A stretch of DNA of 64,000 bases from an uncultured Rikenella sp. (GCA_947627885.1 CANQXP010000004.1:1-64000), one strand, 5' to 3'. Counted from the first letter of the stretch, positions 20,809 through 32,726 are shown. Numbers and translations: made by a program. Notes: generated by a model not told the origin, from the sequence alone.

Positions 20809-22485
20809 TTACTCCACCAATTTCCGGTACTTGATACGGTGCGGGGTCACGTCTCCTAAACGCTTGCGCTTGTTCTCCTCGTATTCCGAATAGCTGCCCT
20901 CGAAAAATACGACCTGCGAGTCCCCCTCGAAAGCCAGTATATGCGTGGCAATCCGGTCGAGGAACCACCGGTCGTGGGAGATCACCACCGCGCACCCCGC
21001 GAAGTTTTCCAACCCTTCTTCCAATGCCCGCAGGGTATTCACGTCGATGTCGTTGGTCGGCTCGTCCAGCAGCAATACATTCCCCTCCTCTTTCAGTGCC
21101 AGCGCCAGGTGGAGCCGGTTCCGCTCCCCGCCCGACAGCACGCCGCACTTCTTCTCCTGGTCGCCGCCGGTGAAGTTGAACCGCGAGCAATAGCCGCGCG
21201 CGTTGACTTGCCGTCCCCCTAAGGTCAGCAGCTCGCTGTTCTGGGAGATAACCTCGTAGACGCTCTTTTCCGGGTCGATAGAGCTGTGCTGTTGATCCAC
21301 ATAAGCGACTTTGACGGTCTCCCCAACCTTGAAATCTCCGTTCAGCGGCGTTTCCAACCCCATAATCAACCGGAACAGGGTGGTTTTCCCCGCGCCGTTC
21401 GGCCCGATGACGCCCACGATCCCCGCCGGGGGTAACGCGAAGTTGAGTCCTTCGTACAGAATCCGGTCGCCGTAGCCCATCTTCACGTCCCGCGCCTCGA
21501 TCACCACATCGCCGAGCCGGGGCCCGTTCGGGATAAAGATTTCCAGCTTCTCTTCCTTCTGTTTCGAATCCTCGTTAAGCATCTTGTCATACGCCGCCAA
21601 GCGCGCTTTGCTCTTGGCCTGCCGCGCCTTGGGGGCCATGCGCACCCATTCCAACTCCCGCTCCAAGGTCTTGCGCCGTTTGGACTCGGTCTTCTCCTCT
21701 TGCGCCAGCCGGTTCGATTTCTGTTCCAGCCACGAGGAGTAGTTGCCTTTCCACGGTATCCCCTCGCCGCGGTCGAGTTCGAGTATCCAGCCCGCCACGT
21801 TGTCGAGGAAGTAGCGGTCGTGGGTCACGCAGATCACGGTTCCTTTGTATTGCGAAAGGTGCTGTTCGAGCCAGTCGATGGATTCGGCGTCGAGGTGGTT
21901 GGTCGGCTCGTCGAGAAGCAGCACGTCCGGCTCCTGCAACAGCAATCGGCACAGGGCCACGCGGCGCCGCTCGCCGCCCGAAAGGGTGGCGACGTTCTGG
22001 TCGGCATCCGGGCACCGCAGGGCGTCCATAGCGCGTTCCAGTTTGGAGTCCAGCTCCCAACCGTCGACATGGTCGATCTGTTCGGTCAGTTCGCCCTGCC
22101 GTTCGATAAGTTTGGCCATCTCCTCGTCGCTCATCGGTTCCATGAATCTGGCGTTCACTTCTTCGTATTCTTTAAGCAACGCCACAACGTTTGCGCACCC
22201 TTCCTCGACGATCTCGCGCACGGTTTTCGTCGGGTCGAGCTGCGGGTCTTGTTCGAGGTACCCGACGGAATAGCCGGGCGAGAATACCACTTCGCCCTGG
22301 TAGCTTTTGTCGAGCCCGGCGATAATCTTCATCAGGGTCGATTTCCCGGAGCCGTTCAGGCCGATGATGCCGATCTTGGCGCCGTAAAAAAAAGAGAGGT
22401 AGATGTTGTTGAGTATCTTCTTATTGTTGTTGAGGACTTTGCTGACCCCAACCATCGAAAATATGATTTTCTGATCGTCTGCCAT
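20809..22485 (-). CDS. ettA: Energy-dependent translational throttle protein EttA (ABC-F)
   Basis: A cytoplasmic ABC-F ATPase that binds the ribosomal E site and tunes the first elongation steps to the energy state. Two ABC domains without membrane segments: Walker A GLNGSGKST and GPNGAGKTT, signatures LSGGERRRVAL and LSGGERNRLHL, Walker B LLLDEPTNHLD and LLLDEPTNDID. The charged linker between them is present (~240-320). The length (558 aa) is typical of EttA (555), and the arm region favours EttA over the resistance-type ABC-F proteins. First gene of its operon. Confidence 0.95.
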   Translation of the reverse strand: MADDQKIIFSMVGVSKVLNNNKKILNNIYLSFFYGAKIGIIGLNGSGKSTLMKIIAGLDKSYQGEVVFSPGYSVGYLEQDPQLDPTKTVREIVEEGCANVVALLKEYEEVNARFMEPMSDEEMAKLIERQGELTEQIDHVDGWELDSKLERAMDALRCPDADQNVATLSGGERRRVALCRLLLQEPDVLLLDEPTNHLDAESIDWLEQHLSQYKGTVICVTHDRYFLDNVAGWILELDRGEGIPWKGNYSSWLEQKSNRLAQEEKTESKRRKTLERELEWVRMAPKARQAKSKARLAAYDKMLNEDSKQKEEKLEIFIPNGPRLGDVVIEARDVKMGYGDRILYEGLNFALPPAGIVGVIGPNGAGKTTLFRLIMGLETPLNGDFKVGETVKVAYVDQQHSSIDPEKSVYEVISQNSELLTLGGRQVNARGYCSRFNFTGGDQEKKCGVLSGGERNRLHLALALKEEGNVLLLDEPTNDIDVNTLRALEEGLENFAGCAVVISHDRWFLDRIATHILAFEGDSQVVFFEGSYSEYEENKRKRLGDVTPHRIKYRKLVE

Positions 22486-22496
22486 ATATTGCTCTA

Positions 22497-22760
22497 TTTA
22501 ACCGTTCGTTTTTTGGGGTCGGAGCCCGCGTTGGTTATTATTTGGGCGGCCGCCTGCGGTGCGCGTGCCCGCGCCGGGCGTGAGGCTGTAATTACCCTAT
22601 TGCGGCTTCCCGCCGGGGGAGGCGGTCGCCGCGCAGCCTCGTAAAACAAAGCTGCGCAAAAGGCTTAGTTACTCACTTTCAGCCCGCACGGTTCGCTACG
22701 CTCGCCGCAAAAATGTTAATGCGACTGCGCCGTTCGAGTAGTTACAAAAACGAACATTAA
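22497..22760. repeat. ~264-bp repeat element with inverted ends upstream of ettA
   Basis: Left edge TTTAACCGTTCGTTTTTT (22497-22514) and right edge AAAAACGAACATTAA (22746-22760) are inverted copies of the motif that bounds 6867-7126. The interior is GC-rich and palindromic, with CGGAGCCCGCG and GTGAGGCTGTAATTACCC words related to other elements. A -7-like TATCTTTG on the minus strand (22765-22772) lies just outside it, so the element would form most of the ettA 5' UTR. No gene is seen. Confidence 0.6.
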
Positions 22761-22774
22761 GCTACAAAGATATG

Positions 22775-22807
22775 AAAAAACCCGCACCTTGAAAAGGATG
22801 CAGGTTT
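22775..22807 (-). terminator. Terminator after the PNGase F gene
   Basis: AACCCGCACC pairs with GGATGCAGGTT (10 bp, imperfect) and is followed by a T run on the minus strand (the A run at 22775-22780). It lies 25-55 bases past the stop. Confidence 0.75.
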
Positions 22808-22829
22808 GCCCAGCGGGCCGACGCGCCGG

Positions 22830-24011
22830 TTAAAGATCGCAGACGATGTAAGCGCTCACCAGCCAGTGATTCAGTTTGTCTCCCACCGCCTTCTGGGCCT
22901 TCGGGATGCTTACCGTCACCTTGTGCGTTCCCGGCGCGAGGTCGGGCAGCGCCACGCTCTCCGGCACGATGCACGAGCCGGGGCACCAGTTCGAGCGGCT
23001 CAGGTCCGACGAGGCAAGCGACTCTTCGATCTCCTTCGTTTCGTACTCGCCCCGGCGGCCGATGTAGGGCGCGTTGCGTTTGATCAGCCACACCCCGGAA
23101 CCCGGATTGAAACGGCGGAACGAGGCGCAGTCGTCCCGCCACGGGATGAAGTCCAGCACCGGCTGGCCGTCCACGAAGACGAGGTTCTGCTGCTTGGTGA
23201 ACTCGTCGCCGCCGGAGTGGCCGCCGTGCCCGGTGGTGATGTAGTAAAGCCGCGCGTTCCTGGCGCCCTTCGGCACGGTGATCTCGGCGGTGAGGTCGTT
23301 GCTGGCGAACGAAGTGGCGAGGCTCTGCGAGCCGATATAGGGGACGGTGTTCAGCACCGGGATCACCACGCTCGGTACAGCTTTGTCACACTTGAGCGGG
23401 CTTTCGTCGAGAGTGATGTCGAGCGACACGAGGTACCCTTCGGTGGTCCAGCTGTCGATCCAGATACCGATCCACGCTTCGCCTTGAAGCATGGAGATCA
23501 GCTGCGAGATGTCCTGCGTCCACTGCACCTGCTTCTCCCAGAAGGGGATGTAGACAGGCTTGCGGCCCAGCCGGTCGTCGCTGAAGTGGCCCACGCCGAA
23601 GGGGGTCATGAACCGAAGCAACTCCACATACGGAGCTTTGCCTCCCTGGGGCGTGACGCCCATATAGGCGCTGTCGGCTCCAGGAGCGAGGGGCGCTTTG
23701 CCCTGGATCATCCGCAGGGGATCGTCGCAGGGGGGAATGATGAAGCACGAGCCCGATTTGTCCCACCGGTCGCCGTTCGAGGCGAGGGTCAGGGTAATAG
23801 TGGCGGTAGTGGTACGCGGGTATTTCGGGAAGGTGACTTTCTTGAAGATGTAGCGGCCAGTTCCGGCATGGAGCACTCCTGCGCTGTCGGGAGCGGATTC
23901 GTCGTACTGGCCAAAGGCGTGCACGGGGGTGTTGTCGAATACCTGGAATTTCTGCGCCTGTGCCGCAAGGGTCGTCAGGACGGTGGCAGCGATGGTAAAT
24001 AATTTTTTCAT
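22830..24011 (-). CDS. PNGase F-like peptide-N-glycosidase, secreted
   Basis: Predicted to release whole N-glycans from glycoproteins by hydrolysing the Asn-GlcNAc bond. Signal peptide at 1-19 (..LAAQAQ). Two jelly-roll domains follow. The N-terminal one has WDKSGSCFIIPP and ELLRFMTPFG, and the C-terminal one has WRDDCASFRRFNPGSG and LSRSNWCPGSCIVP. These are the landmark segments of the Elizabethkingia PNGase F family, including the acidic and Trp residues of the active cleft. Length (393 aa) fits. It lies in a minus-strand run with a GH2 enzyme, suggesting host N-glycan use. Confidence 0.9.
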   Translation of the reverse strand: MKKLFTIAATVLTTLAAQAQKFQVFDNTPVHAFGQYDESAPDSAGVLHAGTGRYIFKKVTFPKYPRTTTATITLTLASNGDRWDKSGSCFIIPPCDDPLRMIQGKAPLAPGADSAYMGVTPQGGKAPYVELLRFMTPFGVGHFSDDRLGRKPVYIPFWEKQVQWTQDISQLISMLQGEAWIGIWIDSWTTEGYLVSLDITLDESPLKCDKAVPSVVIPVLNTVPYIGSQSLATSFASNDLTAEITVPKGARNARLYYITTGHGGHSGGDEFTKQQNLVFVDGQPVLDFIPWRDDCASFRRFNPGSGVWLIKRNAPYIGRRGEYETKEIEESLASSDLSRSNWCPGSCIVPESVALPDLAPGTHKVTVSIPKAQKAVGDKLNHWLVSAYIVCDL

Positions 24012-24029
24012 GGATTGTTTTATGGTCGA

Positions 24030-24380
24030 TTAATCAGATAGTGCCGATGATATCAGGTTCTCTTTCGCGCCGGGGGCGTGCCGGAGAACGGCGCCGACGG
24101 TCGGGCAGTTTTCCAGTTCCGGGCAGTCGCCGCAGGTGTCGAGTCCTTTGTCCTGTACGCATTTGCGGATTTCGCAGTAGTCGCTGCAATAGGCGAATTT
24201 CGCCCCGTCCGTGCGGCAACCCATGCAATTGATGGTCGCTGCCGTGATCTGCGGCGCGTTGTTCATCTCGCTCCACTTCCGGGCGGTCTTTTCCCGTAAA
24301 GCGTCGTCGTCGGCGACGGTGGCTATGCGGGCTTCGCAGCTTTCGCAGTCCAATCCGCAGCAGGCTATCAATTGCTTCAT
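24030..24380 (-). CDS. DUF3795 cysteine-rich protein
   Basis: A small protein (116 aa from ATG 24380) of the DUF3795 family. It has about twelve cysteines in paired motifs (CCGLDCESC, NCMGC, CSDYCEIRKC, CGDCPELENC), a pattern expected to bind zinc or an Fe-S cluster. Function is unknown in the family. I chose ATG 24380 (MKQLIACCGLDC), where family members start; the upstream in-frame ATG at 24431 falls inside the lacZ terminator. It lies 18 bases before the PNGase F gene and could be co-transcribed with it. Confidence 0.87.
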   Translation of the reverse strand: MKQLIACCGLDCESCEARIATVADDDALREKTARKWSEMNNAPQITAATINCMGCRTDGAKFAYCSDYCEIRKCVQDKGLDTCGDCPELENCPTVGAVLRHAPGAKENLISSALSD

Positions 24381-24409
24381 ATACTTTGGAATACAAATTA
24401 CAAAAGTAC

Positions 24410-24453
24410 GAAACGGCCCCCGGTTTCCCAAAGGAAAACGCGGGGGCCGTTTC
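24410..24453 (-). terminator. Hairpin after the beta-galactosidase gene
   Basis: A 13-bp perfect stem, GAAACGGCCCCCG (24410-24422) with 24441-24453. On the minus strand it comes 18 bases past the stop, followed by a weak T tract (TACTTTTG). Confidence 0.8.
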
Positions 24454-24470
24454 GGTCGTAAACTTGCGAT

Positions 24471-27815
<3,345 letters not shown>

Positions 27816-27825
27816 TTAAGTTGGT

Positions 27826-28632
27826 TTATTCGTAGTAGGTGATGCGCCGCTCGGTAATGGCGGCGGTTTTGAGCGTTTCGTTGTAAGCCACGCGCCGGAT
27901 CCAGTTGCCCTGCGCGTCGTATTCGTAGGTGAAAGTCGTCCGCTGCTCTTTGGGCGAGGATTGTTCGTCCTGCTGCGTGACGCTGGCGGGAAGGCCGTTG
28001 CCCTGGAAAGTATAACGGAGGACGGTATGCCGGTTAGTATCTTTGTCGTATTGGTATATGTCCAATCCGGTCACTTCCCCGGCCCGGTTGTATTCGTTGA
28101 CTTCTCGCATGAATAGCACACCGCTGCCCCGGTAGTGGCGGATTTCTTTAGGGTAGCCTTTCCGGTTCAGGTCATAGTCGTCTTTCCCGCTGACGGTCCC
28201 GTCGGGCCATACGGTTTCGGTGCTGGTCAGCCGGTTGTCTTTGTCGTACCGGTAGGTCACCCGCGAAGTCTCGGTCGTGTCGCTTGTCCAGACTGCCGAA
28301 CATTTGCGCGGGCTTCCGGAGGTGTATTCATAGGTAATGGTGATCAGAGGCCATTCCGAGCCCTGGTCATGGATCTCCCCGGTCAGTTCTCCGCCGAGGT
28401 TGTAGGTGTAGGTGGTTTGCGGCACGTCCGTGACGGTGGTGTCCCGGAACCACTCTCCGGCATTGGAGACCGCCGGGTATGTGGCGGAACACAGGGTTTT
28501 GGGCTGTCCGTGGAAGATCTCCTGCCGCATGGCGTCGGTTCGCGAATCGACGTCGGGCGTCCGGTCGCAGGACGCAAGGAATGCGGCGCCGAGGCAGGCT
28601 GCCGCGAGGAGGGTATGTCTGCTATTTACCAT
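27826..28632 (-). CDS. Lipoprotein with YD-like repeats, paralogue 1
   Basis: Function unknown. From ATG 28632 the product is 268 aa with a lipoprotein signal (MVNSRHTLLAAACLGAAFLASC). The rest repeats units like YTYNLGGELTGEI, YRYDKDNRLTSTETVWPDG, YTFQGNGLPASV and YEYDAQGNWIRR. This is the beta-hairpin style of RHS/YD-repeat proteins, but short and without a toxin end. It ends RRITYYE, nearly the same as its upstream neighbour (RRIEYYE); the two are tandem duplicates. It lies 4 bases after that gene and 25 before lacZ, within one operon. Confidence 0.75.
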   Translation of the reverse strand: MVNSRHTLLAAACLGAAFLASCDRTPDVDSRTDAMRQEIFHGQPKTLCSATYPAVSNAGEWFRDTTVTDVPQTTYTYNLGGELTGEIHDQGSEWPLITITYEYTSGSPRKCSAVWTSDTTETSRVTYRYDKDNRLTSTETVWPDGTVSGKDDYDLNRKGYPKEIRHYRGSGVLFMREVNEYNRAGEVTGLDIYQYDKDTNRHTVLRYTFQGNGLPASVTQQDEQSSPKEQRTTFTYEYDAQGNWIRRVAYNETLKTAAITERRITYYE

Positions 28633-28636
28633 GGTG

Positions 28637-29488
28637 TTATTCGTAATATTCGATCCGGCGTTCGTGTATCTGGGCCTGATCGGGCGTGTTTTCTTCCCAG
28701 GCAACCCGCCTTAGCCATGTGCCGTGGACATCGTATTCGTAGCTGTAATGGGCTCGCTCGTTTCGCTGCGAAACGGAGCCGCCACGCGTGCGAACCAGTG
28801 TGGTCTGACGGAGCAAATTGTTTTCGTAGCTATTCCTGTAGATGCTTGTCAGGCGTTTGGGATTGTCCGTTACGTTATCCATGCTGTTTTTCATCCACAG
28901 GATGTTTCCTTGTGCGTCGCACCGTTGCTTCCGTGCGGAGAGGGGGCGGTTCCGGGAATCGAATGTCTTGTCGAGGCGTATGCAGCCGCGCCGGTCCAAC
29001 CGGTAGCGGGTCGTATAGAAAAGCGAGTCGCCTTGCAGTAACCGGCTGCTTTTCAACCTCCCCTGCCGATCGTAGTCGAATTCCAGCCGGAAGGTGGAGA
29101 GGGGTTTACCCAAGGAGTCGTTGTCGTAGGTCGTGGTGAGGATGTAATCTTTCCTGCCGTTTTCCGGCAGGTAGACGTGGCGTGTACAGCTGATGTTGCG
29201 AATCTGTCCGTTGCCGGTCATGCAGGTGCTGTCTGACACGGGACAGCCTTTCCGGTTCCAATGGGCAATGGTGATTGTGCGTATGGCAAATATACCGGTA
29301 TCGGCCCTCCATTGTCCCTCTTCGAGATGGGCCGTATAAACGGTTGTTTCGATCCGGCGCGGTTGCCCGTACCGGATGTTTTGCAACTCGGCTTCGCTCG
29401 GCGCGGGTCGCCGCGCCGGGCGGGCGGAACTGATGCCGAGGGTCGAAATCAGTGTTGCGGCGATAACGAATATGTGGATATACCTCAT
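28637..29488 (-). CDS. Secreted protein with YD-like repeats, paralogue 2
   Basis: A paralogue of the adjacent 27826-28632 protein. From ATG 29488 it is 283 aa and starts with a signal peptide (MRYIHIFVIAATLISTLGISSA) without a lipobox Cys, so it should be periplasmic or secreted rather than lipid-anchored. ATG 29500 is an alternative start. The body has FDYDRQGRLKSSRLLQGD, RYRLDRRGCIRLDK and YEYDVHGTWLRRVAWEE units aligning with the neighbour. Function is unknown. It starts about 15 bases after der and is co-directional. Confidence 0.75.
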   Translation of the reverse strand: MRYIHIFVIAATLISTLGISSARPARRPAPSEAELQNIRYGQPRRIETTVYTAHLEEGQWRADTGIFAIRTITIAHWNRKGCPVSDSTCMTGNGQIRNISCTRHVYLPENGRKDYILTTTYDNDSLGKPLSTFRLEFDYDRQGRLKSSRLLQGDSLFYTTRYRLDRRGCIRLDKTFDSRNRPLSARKQRCDAQGNILWMKNSMDNVTDNPKRLTSIYRNSYENNLLRQTTLVRTRGGSVSQRNERAHYSYEYDVHGTWLRRVAWEENTPDQAQIHERRIEYYE

Positions 29489-29503
29489 GCCTGAATACAT
29501 GGG

Positions 29504-30820
29504 TTATTTCTGTCGGAAATAGATCTGCATCGGCACGCCGCTGAAATCCCACTCCTCGCGGATGCGGTTCTCCAGGAACCGGCGGTAAGAGTCTTTCACG
29601 TACTGCGGCAGGTTGGTGAAAAAGACGAACTGCGGCGTGGGAGTGGGCAGCATCATCGCATACTTGATACGGATGTACTTCCCCTTGATGCTCGGCGGTG
29701 GCGTCTGTTCGATGATGGGCTGGATGAAGTCGTTCAGCTCCGAGGTGGGGATGCGCCGTTTGCGGTTGTCGCAGACGTGGAGCGCCATTTTCAGCGCGTC
29801 GAAAATACGCTGTTTCTCGGTCACCGACGTGAAGACGATCGGCACGTCGTTAAACGGGGCCAGCTTGCCCCTGATCTGTGCGGCGTACTCCTTCATCGTG
29901 TTGGACTGCTTGTCCGGTATGGTGTCCCACTTGTTGACCACGATCACGCACCCTTTGCGGTTCTTGACGATCAGGTGGAAAATGTTCATATCCTGCGCAT
30001 CCACCCCCTGCGCCGCGTCGAGCATCAGGATGGCGGTGTCGCACTCCTCGATGGCCCGGATGGTGCGCATTACGGAGTAGAACTCCAGGTCATCGGTCAC
30101 CTTCTGCTTCTTGCGCAGCCCGGCGGTGTCCACCAGGTTGAACTCCATGCCGAACTTGTTGTAATAGGTATGGATCGCGTCGCGCGTAGTGCCGGCGATC
30201 GGGGTCACGATGTTGCGCTCTTCCCCCAGCAAGGCGTTGGTCAGCGACGATTTGCCGACGTTCGGCCGTCCGACAATAGTAATCTTCGGGATCTTTTCTT
30301 CTTCCTCTTTCTCCTCGGGCGTCTCCGGCGGCAGGCTCGCCACGACAGCGTCCAGCAGCTCGCCGGTGCCGGAGCCGGTCATCGAGCTTATGGTGATGGG
30401 GTCGCCCAACCCCAGCGAGTAGAATTCGTAGGAGTCGGTCTGCCGCATCGAGTTGTCCACTTTGTTGACCGCCAGGTGCACCGGTTTCGACTGTTTGCGC
30501 AGCAGCTCGGCCATGGTCAGGTCGAGGTCGGTGATGCCTGTTTCCACGTCCACCATGAAGATCAGTTCATCGGCCTCCTCGATGGCCAGCTGTACCTGGC
30601 GGCAGATCGCCTGCTCGAAAATATCTTCGGAGTTCACGGTGAAACCGCCGGTGTCGATGACCGTGAATTCGCGGCCGTTCCAGTCGGTGGTGCCGTAGTG
30701 GCGGTCGCGGGTGGTACCTTCGGTGGCGTCCACGATAGCCTGCCGCATCCCGACCAGCCTGTTGAAGAGGGTGCTTTTGCCGACGTTCGGACGGCCCACT
30801 ATCGCTACTATATTTCCCAT
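29504..30820 (-). CDS. der: Ribosome biogenesis GTPase Der (EngA)
   Basis: An essential GTPase in 50S subunit assembly. It has two tandem G domains, the Der signature: P-loops GRPNVGKST (near residue 9) and [10 protein letters not shown]3 DTGG and DTAG, G4 NKVD and NKWD. A KH-like C-terminal domain follows (~345-438). ATG 30820 gives [16 protein letters not shown] at the normal place; the earlier in-frame start at 30871 falls on the -33 element of the promoter and is excluded. 438 aa, normal length. Confidence 0.97.
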   Translation of the reverse strand: MGNIVAIVGRPNVGKSTLFNRLVGMRQAIVDATEGTTRDRHYGTTDWNGREFTVIDTGGFTVNSEDIFEQAICRQVQLAIEEADELIFMVDVETGITDLDLTMAELLRKQSKPVHLAVNKVDNSMRQTDSYEFYSLGLGDPITISSMTGSGTGELLDAVVASLPPETPEEKEEEEKIPKITIVGRPNVGKSSLTNALLGEERNIVTPIAGTTRDAIHTYYNKFGMEFNLVDTAGLRKKQKVTDDLEFYSVMRTIRAIEECDTAILMLDAAQGVDAQDMNIFHLIVKNRKGCVIVVNKWDTIPDKQSNTMKEYAAQIRGKLAPFNDVPIVFTSVTEKQRIFDALKMALHVCDNRKRRIPTSELNDFIQPIIEQTPPPSIKGKYIRIKYAMMLPTPTPQFVFFTNLPQYVKDSYRRFLENRIREEWDFSGVPMQIYFRQK

Positions 30821-30846
30821 AAGTTTTGTTTTCTGTATATTAACGA

Positions 30847-30876
30847 CAAAGATAGTGAAATTCAGGCGCAATCCAA
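30847..30876 (-). promoter_or_regulatory. Complete Bacteroidetes promoter of der
   Basis: On the minus strand: -33 TTG (30876-30874), 19-base spacer, -7 TATCTTTG (30854-30847). Both elements and the spacing fit the Bacteroidetes sigma-ABfr consensus. Confidence 0.75.
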
Positions 30877-31080
30877 CCGGCGTTGCCGGCGGGAGCGAAG
30901 CGAACCGGTTCGCTATGCCGGGTAGCGAGGAGAAATTCCTAAAGGGTAAATTGGATTGGAAATTGCCGGCGCGTGTCCTGCTTTAAACTGCAGGTTCGGT
31001 TAGAGCAAAAAGTTATTCTGTAAGTGATTTTATAAGTGATTGTAAATAAGTGCTTTGTAAAATAGTTAATAAAATATTTT
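30877..31080. other. Gene-less spacer upstream of der, GC-rich repeat piece then AT-rich tract
   Basis: Bases ~30880-30940 contain short palindromes (GGCGTTGCCGG, GCGAACCGGTTCGC). Bases ~30991-31004 contain GGTTCGGTTAG, related to the end motif of other repeat elements. From ~31010 the sequence turns strongly AT-rich up to the promoter at 31101. No ORF or hairpin terminator is seen here. Confidence 0.5.
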
Positions 31081-31100
31081 AAAAAATTAATAAAATAATT

Positions 31101-31130
31101 TTGTAATTCTGATTTCTTGCCTTACCTTTG
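31101..31130 (+). promoter_or_regulatory. Complete Bacteroidetes promoter with no annotated gene behind it
   Basis: -33 TTG at 31101-31103, 19-base spacer, -7 TACCTTTG at 31123-31130. It sits in a very AT-rich stretch, as strong promoters often do. Transcription would start near 31136 and meet the terminator at 31228. Confidence 0.75.
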
Positions 31131-31135
31131 TCACA

Positions 31136-31264
31136 TCGATTTAGGGAGGATGGCAGTTTGGTACACAAATTGCTTCTTTTCATAAAAGAGTTTGGGTTAG
31201 TAGCCGAGGGGGTGGTTCCCCGAAGCAAAAAAATGGGCAGGCCGTGACGGACTGCCCATTTTTT
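31136..31264 (+). ncRNA. Predicted ~130-nt small RNA (promoter plus terminator)
   Basis: A full promoter (31101-31130) is followed after ~100 bases by a strong intrinsic terminator: bases 31228-31240 pair perfectly with 31252-31264, ending in six T. Between them there is no convincing protein. An 11-codon ATG frame begins at 31150 too close to GGGAGG. A 29-codon frame from TTG 31159 (VHKLLLFIKEFG..) runs into the terminator and is possible. A small hairpin GGGGG/TTCCCC lies at ~31208-31221. I favour a regulatory RNA; a short peptide is the alternative. The family was not recognised. Confidence 0.55.
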
Positions 31265-31339
31265 GTTTGTGTTTGCGGGGCTGGCTTCTTTCTTTGTCGG
31301 CCCGCCCGCTGCCGCGGAACCTTCTCTCGCTTGCCTGCG

Positions 31340-31762
31340 ACCGCAAGGTCGCGCGGGCCGCAGCCTCCCCCCGCGGAGGCCCGCAACCGACGAAGCCAGT
31401 GAGAGCATTGCAAGCTTGCTTACATTGCCGAACGGCAAGGAGGAAAACGAGCGAAGCGAAGTTAACTGTTGCGTTCCTCCACAGGCTGCGCCCTTGCAAT
31501 AATAATGCGATCGACACCGCGCCAGCTGTCAGTCAGTCGCCGCACACTGCCACGGGGCCTTTTTATTGCTTTATTCTCCCCCGCGCCGCTCACGCGTCGC
31601 TGCGCCCAAGGCCGCCGCTGTCGTGGAAATGCAGCTACTCGCATCCGCTTGGCGCGAAAATTCAACTTCCCTTCGTGGTCTATACGGTCGTTTTAATTTC
31701 ATTCCACACGAGACGTTGATGTTCATAACCGTAGACAGGAAGTGGAACTACGGCAGGCGTCT
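31340..31762. repeat. Repeat element (GCCGCAGCC...GGCTGCG type) in a gene-less stretch
   Basis: Bases ~31357-31490 carry the module order shared with 36753-36905 (inverted), 48406-48553 and 60437-60575: GGCCGCAGCCTCC, CGGAGGCCCGCAACCGACG, GCCAGTGAG, GCCGAACGGCAAGGAGG, GAGCGAAGCGAAGTTAAC, CTCCACAGGCTGCG. The rest to 31762 is gene-less; short frames on either strand look like chance translations. Confidence 0.6.
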
Positions 31763-32056
31763 TTAACGCATCGAGGTCGGGATATAGCTTTTCAGAGCTT
31801 CGAGGTAGTCCCTGAAGGCTTCGATTCCGGCGGGGGTGATTCGGCACAGGGTCTGCGGTTTCTTTCCTTTGTAGCCTTTCGTGACGGCGATGTACCCCGC
31901 TTGGGCCAGCTTGTCGATCTGCACGCTGAGGTTTCCGGCCGTGGCCCTTGTTTGCTCTTTGATAAAGGTGAAATCGGCGCTCTCGACCCCGGCCAGCAGC
32001 GAGACGACGGCCAACCTTAGCTCGGAGTGGAGCAGCGGGTCTAACGGTCTGAACAT
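31763..32056 (-). CDS. Small winged-helix transcriptional regulator
   Basis: A 97-aa winged-helix DNA-binding protein of the type that starts with PLLHSELRLAVVSLL and has a recognition helix in TRATAGNLSVQIDKLAQAGYI, followed by the wing GYKGKKPQTLCRITPAG. This matches the short MarR/ArsR-like regulators (HTH_34-like) seen in many bacteria. Its ATG (32056) lies 16 bases inside the end of the upstream membrane-protein gene, so the two are translationally coupled. It probably regulates its own operon. Confidence 0.85.
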   Translation of the reverse strand: MFRPLDPLLHSELRLAVVSLLAGVESADFTFIKEQTRATAGNLSVQIDKLAQAGYIAVTKGYKGKKPQTLCRITPAGIEAFRDYLEALKSYIPTSMR

Positions 32057-32637
32057 TTGCCTTTGTAGTTTAGGATGTGACCCGGAATGATGATGGCGAA
32101 GACGATCATGGCCATGAACAGGTAAAGGTACCAGTCGTCGAAAAGGAACATGGCGAAGCCGAGGATCAGGGCGACGATTCCGCCTGCGGTAATCGGGGGG
32201 AAGCGGATGATGAGTCCCGTCAGGATCGCTCCGGTACCCATCAGCAGCGCTTCGGTGGGAACGACCATGAAGTTGGCGGCCGGGTGGATAAACCCGACCA
32301 GCGGGTAGAGTACGGCGACGCTCCCGACCGTCAGCCAGACGTAGCCCACGCAGCGGTCGATGAATGTCCTCACCTGGGGTGTGCGGCGGGATTCGCGGCG
32401 AAAGACGATAAAGGCTGCAACGGCTACCGCGACGGGGATGCCCCACCAGAGGTAATAGATGGAATGGGCGGTCGTCAGGTGGCTGAGCAGGGTGACCAGC
32501 GCGGCGAAAAAGAGGGTCGCGTACCCTCCGGCCAGCAACAGAGTGCCTCCGCTGCGTTTGAACTTGTCGTGGGTGGCGGTGATCATCCGTTGGATGATCT
32601 CGATGCTTTCTAGTGAGTCTAAAGTCTTGTTTTCCAT
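32041..32637 (-). CDS. Predicted inner-membrane protein paired with the regulator
   Basis: Not assigned to a known function. The 198 residues have a soluble N-terminus (ESIEIIQRMITATHDKFKRSGG) and about five or six membrane segments, for example LLLAGGYATLFFAALVTLL, YYLWWGIPVAVAVAAFIVF and VALILGFAMFLFDDWYLYLF. Similar proteins coupled to a small winged-helix regulator are common in Bacteroides. A complete promoter lies upstream, and the regulator gene overlaps its 3' end. Confidence 0.75.
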   Translation of the reverse strand: MENKTLDSLESIEIIQRMITATHDKFKRSGGTLLLAGGYATLFFAALVTLLSHLTTAHSIYYLWWGIPVAVAVAAFIVFRRESRRTPQVRTFIDRCVGYVWLTVGSVAVLYPLVGFIHPAANFMVVPTEALLMGTGAILTGLIIRFPPITAGGIVALILGFAMFLFDDWYLYLFMAMIVFAIIIPGHILNYKGKCSDR

Positions 32638-32694
32638 GGTTTTATTGGTTTTTTACGGAAGGTAATAGGGCCTCCTGCATGGCTTTGTTCATTG

Positions 32695-32726
32695 CAAATA
32701 TAAACTACTTTATAAAATAAACCAAA
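32695..32726 (-). promoter_or_regulatory. Complete promoter of the membrane protein-regulator operon
   Basis: On the minus strand: -33 TTTG (32726-32723), 20-base spacer, -7 TATATTTG (32702-32695), in an AT-rich stretch. The start codon is 58 bases downstream. Confidence 0.75.

Noticed and set aside
31445..31766. Short plus-strand frames between 31263 and 31766
   Set aside because: Several overlapping frames with Arg/Ser/Pro-rich, unpatterned products in repeat DNA, without RBS or family resemblance.
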